Of a DNA stretch of 8,416 nt, positions 6,173-8,416 are shown one piece after another. This DNA comes from an uncultured Lachnospiraceae bacterium (GTDB taxonomy: Bacteria > Bacillota > Clostridia > Lachnospirales > Lachnospiraceae): contig CAMTBF010000130.1 of assembly GCA_947068385.1 (NCBI GenBank), positions 1 to 8,416 of the forward strand. Direction: 5' to 3'. The position numbers and the translations under genes were made by a program. The notes beneath the pieces are model-generated. The model did not search any database, had not been told where the DNA came from, and saw nothing but the letters and a program-made list of their open reading frames with translations. Each line of letters starts with the position of its first letter. The first letter of the stretch is position 1.

Positions 6173-7606
6173 TTACTGGGCGAACCTCTCCTTCACCCAT
6201 TCACTGTCCTGTGACCAGCTATAGAAGGATGCCAGGGTCTCGGCGCATGCCTCAGGCGTGGTCTGCCCCAGGAGCATCGCCTGTACCGCGGGATCCGCCG
6301 CCGGCCCGAACTGGTTGATCTGCTCCAGCTCTTCCTCTGTGGCGAATCTGTTCTCGCCTCCGTCCACGTACCCCACATAGGAATCCGGGTCTGCCGCCAT
6401 ATCGATGTAGCATCCGTAATATCCCTCGCTGAAGAAGGGATCCTCCTGGGCCGTGGTGTGGATGGGAATGTTCCCGTTCTTCTTACAGAAGGTGGTGTTC
6501 CCCTCCACGCTGGAGAGCGCCTTGATCACTTCCCAGGCAGCCTCCTTGTTCTGGGAGCTGGACGCGATGCCCCATCCAGCGAATCCCGCGGGGAAGAGCG
6601 CCCGGCCGCTGGGGCCTACCGGAAGGGGCGCCACGTCCCAGGTGCCTTCCTCCATATACTCCTCACAGGTGGCGATGACCTCCGGATCCTGGATCAGCAT
6701 GGCCGTGGTGCCGGAATAGAAGGCCTCCACCATCTCGGCATAGCCCCAGGCGATGGAATCCGGATGGGAGCCGTCCTCGTAGAGCTTCTTATAGAAATTC
6801 ATGGCCTCCGCCGCCTCAGGCTGGAGGTACACGCTCCTGCCGTCCTTGGAGATGAAAGGAATCGCGATGTCCACCTTCTCCGGATCCGCAAAGGAAAGAA
6901 TCGTCATCTGCAGGAAGCCGGTGGTGCCTGCCCCGCCCCGGAAGGAATAGCCGTAGCGGTTCTGGGAAGGGTCCGTGAGCTCCACCGCCGTATCGTAGAG
7001 CTCCTCCCATGTCCCGGGAACGGAGAGGTTCTTCTCCTCGAACCAGTCCTTCCGGTAGAACAGGGCCCTCTCGTACACGCCGTAGGGGATGGAGTAGACA
7101 TTTCCGTCATAGGAGGTGAGCTGGTCCTTCAGGAATTCGCTTACGCTGCCCCAGTCCTCCCAGCCCTCCACATAGGAATTCAAAGGCTCGATGAATCCGT
7201 TGGAGATGTGGGTCACCGGGACGGAGTCCACCTCCACGATATCGATGCCCTGCCCGCTCTGGAGCATGGTGGAGATCTTCTGCTGTGCCTGGTCCGCCGG
7301 AGGCGAGATGATCTCCAGCTCTATGTCAAGGTCCGCCACCAGCTCCTGGATCAGGGCGTCCCTGGAAGGATTCCCCAGGTAGGTCACCATGGTGAGCTTT
7401 GTTTTTTCCGCGGAGCCGGAAGCGCCGTCCGCGCCGGTATCCGCTCCCTCATCGGCCTTGCCCGCTGTGGATTCCGTGCCGTTGTCCTGTGTGCTGTCCG
7501 GCGTGCCGGCGGCATCTTCCCCGCCGCATCCTGTCAGCAGAGCGGATGCTGTCATCATCGCCGCCAGAAGCACGGCGGCTATCCTGCTTCTCTTTCTTCT
7601 TGCCAT
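6173..7606 (-). CDS. Lipoprotein solute-binding protein of an ABC importer (family 1, carbohydrate type)
   Basis: 477 residues from the chosen ATG. A lipoprotein signal is clear: basic MARRKRSR, a hydrophobic stretch, then the lipobox LTGC with the lipidated cysteine at C27. An acidic, Gly/Ala/Thr/Asp-rich linker (about 28-66) tethers the domain to the membrane. The mature part has the look of family 1 binding proteins: YSIPYGVYERALFYRKDWF in the middle, TWEEL shortly after, and AFYSGTTAMLIQDPEV later. It captures the ligand outside the cell and hands it to the two permeases; the ligand is unknown, though the many aromatic residues fit sugar stacking. The reading frame stays open 35 codons further upstream to 7711. 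That start is rejected because AGGAGGA sits seven bases before 7606 and the predicted -10 box (7668-7673) lies inside the longer form. It is the first gene of the operon. Confidence 0.93.
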   Translation of the reverse strand: MARRKRSRIAAVLLAAMMTASALLTGCGGEDAAGTPDSTQDNGTESTAGKADEGADTGADGASGSAEKTKLTMVTYLGNPSRDALIQELVADLDIELEIISPPADQAQQKISTMLQSGQGIDIVEVDSVPVTHISNGFIEPLNSYVEGWEDWGSVSEFLKDQLTSYDGNVYSIPYGVYERALFYRKDWFEEKNLSVPGTWEELYDTAVELTDPSQNRYGYSFRGGAGTTGFLQMTILSFADPEKVDIAIPFISKDGRSVYLQPEAAEAMNFYKKLYEDGSHPDSIAWGYAEMVEAFYSGTTAMLIQDPEVIATCEEYMEEGTWDVAPLPVGPSGRALFPAGFAGWGIASSSQNKEAAWEVIKALSSVEGNTTFCKKNGNIPIHTTAQEDPFFSEGYYGCYIDMAADPDSYVGYVDGGENRFATEEELEQINQFGPAADPAVQAMLLGQTTPEACAETLASFYSWSQDSEWVKERFAQ

Positions 7607-7613
7607 TTCATAG

Positions 7614-7620
7614 TCCTCCT
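7614..7620 (-). promoter_or_regulatory. Ribosome binding site that fixes the binding-protein start
   Basis: The minus strand reads AGGAGGA, followed by a seven-base spacer (ctatgaa) and the ATG at 7606. It places the signal peptide exactly at the N-terminus and rules out the 35-codon longer reading frame. Confidence 0.88.
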
Positions 7621-7667
7621 GTCGTTTTCTATGTCCGGTTCTGCCTGCAAGCTTGGTTACGAGGCCC

Positions 7668-7696
7668 ATTATAGCAAAGCGCCGCCGGGTGTGGAA
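7668..7696 (-). promoter_or_regulatory. Promoter of the importer/glycyl radical operon
   Basis: The minus strand has a perfect -10 box TATAAT at 7673-7668, preceded by TGC, giving an extended -10. The position 17 bases upstream, where a -35 box should be (7696-7691), reads TTCCAC and matches TTGACA poorly. Transcription would start near 7661, leaving a leader of about 55 bases. A strong -10 with a poor -35 suggests dependence on an activator. This is a prediction by eye. Confidence 0.65.
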
Positions 7697-7730
7697 ATAT
7701 ACATTTTTCACCTCATGTGTGGAAAAATGT
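7689..7730. promoter_or_regulatory. Direct and inverted repeats upstream of the operon promoter, candidate activator sites
   Basis: The plus strand carries GTGTGGAAATAT at 7689-7700 and GTGTGGAAAAAT at 7717-7728, a direct repeat with 11 of 12 bases equal and 28 bases from start to start. The nearer copy covers the weak -35 region of the minus-strand promoter. Overlapping these, ACATTTTTC (7701-7709) and GAAAAATGT (7722-7730) form a 9-bp inverted repeat with a 12-base spacer. This placement, from about -28 to -70 relative to the predicted start, suits an activator such as the AraC-type response regulator that usually accompanies YesM-like kinases. No such regulator gene is inside the window. 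Confidence 0.5.
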
Positions 7731-7764
7731 CAGATTCCCTGCCAAAGCAGTGATAAAATTCCTC

Positions 7765-7793
7765 TTTATGCACATTATGTCCTATAGTATAAT
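7765..7793 (+). promoter_or_regulatory. Promoter of the sensor kinase gene
   Basis: The plus strand has a perfect TATAAT at 7788-7793. Seventeen bases upstream is TTTATG (7765-7770), a weak -35 box. Transcription would start near 7800, giving a leader of about 75 bases before the ATG at 7875, with AAGGAAA as the ribosome binding site. Apart from the binding-protein leader, the two promoters and the repeats, no other gene or structured RNA is seen in 7607-7874. Confidence 0.55.
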
Positions 7794-7874
7794 GATGGCA
7801 CATGGAAATGTTCTGGATATGGCATGGAAGAAGGGCATTTCAAGGAAAAAATAGACAAAAAAGGAAATACTGCC

Positions 7875-8416
7875 ATGAAGCTTATCCGTTCCCTCTGGAA
7901 ACACTATCTCTACCACACCAGGCTGATGCACAAATTCCTCTTCCTCCTGGTCGTGCTGCTGCTGGTGGAAATCGCCGTGTCGAATTTCTTCTTCCAGAAC
8001 AATGCGAAGAACCTGCTGACCAAAGAGATCCAGGCCACCTCCAAGCAGTTCATCGAGCAGTACACGGACAATATCGACTACAGGCTCACCAAATTCAGGA
8101 CGATCCTGAACAATCTGAGCAGCGACCAGCAGATCCGGCAGGTCTTCGCGAACCCTTCGCCCACACAGGAGGACATGGAACAGGCGGACGCGCAGATCCG
8201 GCAGATTCTGAACAACCAGTTCCCTTACGGCCTCTACGACCTGGTCTTCTATGCGCTGAAATACCCTTCCGACCACAGGAGCACCTTCATAAAGCCCCTG
8301 GGCCAGGAGCAGGCACAGTGGACAGAGCACCTGGAGGGCAGCGATTTCAACCATTTCTTCCTGCATGAGGAGCTTCACGGAATAGCGGCCCTCCTCATGC
8401 AGGAAGAAATGGTTGA
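7875..8416 (+). CDS. Membrane sensor, probable YesM-type histidine kinase, N-terminal part only
   Basis: About 180 codons are open from the ATG at 7875 to the right edge with no stop, so the gene continues outside the window. The visible part has a basic N-terminus (MKLIRSLWKHYLYHTRLMHK), one membrane segment at about 20-40, and then a predicted extracellular domain starting with a helical stretch (NNAKNLLTKEIQATSKQF, about 42-59). This is the usual plan of YesM-like kinases, whose Cache-like sensor domain is followed by a second membrane segment, HAMP and kinase domains. Those later parts are not visible, so a chemoreceptor or another Cache sensor is possible. Divergent placement beside an importer operon supports a role in sensing the imported compound. 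The ribosome binding site is AAGGAAA, about ten bases upstream. The last 20 or so bases belong to a perfect inverted repeat and may not be genuine, so the final residues are doubtful. Confidence 0.7.
   Translation, partial: MKLIRSLWKHYLYHTRLMHKFLFLLVVLLLVEIAVSNFFFQNNAKNLLTKEIQATSKQFIEQYTDNIDYRLTKFRTILNNLSSDQQIRQVFANPSPTQEDMEQADAQIRQILNNQFPYGLYDLVFYALKYPSDHRSTFIKPLGQEQAQWTEHLEGSDFNHFFLHEELHGIAALLMQEEMV
8347..8416. repeat. Perfect 26-bp inverted repeat at the window end, probable fold-back artefact
   Basis: Positions 8347-8372 and 8391-8416 are exact reverse complements separated by 18 bases (8373-8390). The match runs to the last base of the window, so it may extend further. It lies inside the sensor kinase coding sequence, where such a long perfect stem is not expected. 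A fold-back chimera at a contig end, primed by the short CTCC/GGAG complementarity at the loop, is the simplest explanation. A true invertible-element end is possible but unsupported. Confidence 0.9.

Noticed and set aside
6458..7753. 431-codon plus-strand open frame opposite the binding protein
   Set aside because: It is a low-complexity shadow of the lipoprotein gene, with no ribosome binding site or motif.
7607..7874. Catabolite-repression (cre) operator or riboswitch between the divergent genes
   Set aside because: No match to the cre consensus with its central CG was found by eye, and no conserved riboswitch-like fold was recognised in either leader.
7782..8378. Open frames of 198 codons (minus) and 188 codons (plus, from 7802) over the kinase start
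   Set aside because: Both are out-of-frame shadows. The frame from 7875 gives a basic N-terminus, a membrane helix and a plausible sensor domain.
1..8416. tRNA, rRNA, CRISPR array, insertion sequence or phage genes
   Set aside because: No cloverleaf, repeat-spacer pattern, transposase or integrase motif was seen on either strand.

Overview
The window holds a six-gene operon on the minus strand (read right to left, about 7.6 kb down to 0.1 kb) and, divergent from it, the start of one plus-strand gene that runs off the right edge. Its GC-rich coding sequence, strong AGGAGG-type ribosome binding sites and tightly packed or overlapping genes suggest an anaerobic Firmicute. So do a carbohydrate-type ABC importer without its own ATPase, a YesM-like sensor kinase and an oxygen-sensitive glycyl radical enzyme. 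A gut-type Clostridia/Lachnospiraceae member fits best. This is an inference from gene style, not a taxonomic match.

Layout in order of transcription of the minus-strand operon: a lipoprotein solute-binding protein (7606-6173); a weak hairpin that probably lowers downstream expression (6147-6110); two membrane permeases of the sugar (CUT1) type (6063-5152 and 5155-4319, 4-base overlap); a PLP-dependent C-S lyase of the cystathionine lyase family (4296-3157); a glycyl radical enzyme activase with two extra ferredoxin-type clusters (3170-2289, 14-base overlap with the lyase gene); and a 722-residue glycyl radical enzyme (2265-97). An 11-bp inverted repeat near the left edge may end the transcript. 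On the plus strand, from 7875, is the N-terminal part of a membrane sensor, probably a YesM-type histidine kinase. The region between the two units contains one promoter for each direction and repeats that look like activator sites.

Read together, this looks like a regulated uptake-and-catabolism module: the kinase senses a ligand, the importer brings it in, and the PLP lyase and the glycyl radical enzyme break it down without oxygen. The substrate cannot be named from sequence. The unusual points are the pairing of a glycyl radical enzyme with a MetC-like lyase in an apparent sugar-uptake operon, and the enzyme's active-site loop. That loop reads Cys-Asn-Trp where the well-known eliminases and decarboxylases have Cys-x-Glu, and it is rich in cysteines.

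The last 70 bases form a perfect 26-bp inverted repeat that ends exactly at the window edge inside the kinase gene. This is probably a fold-back artefact, so the final bases should not be trusted.
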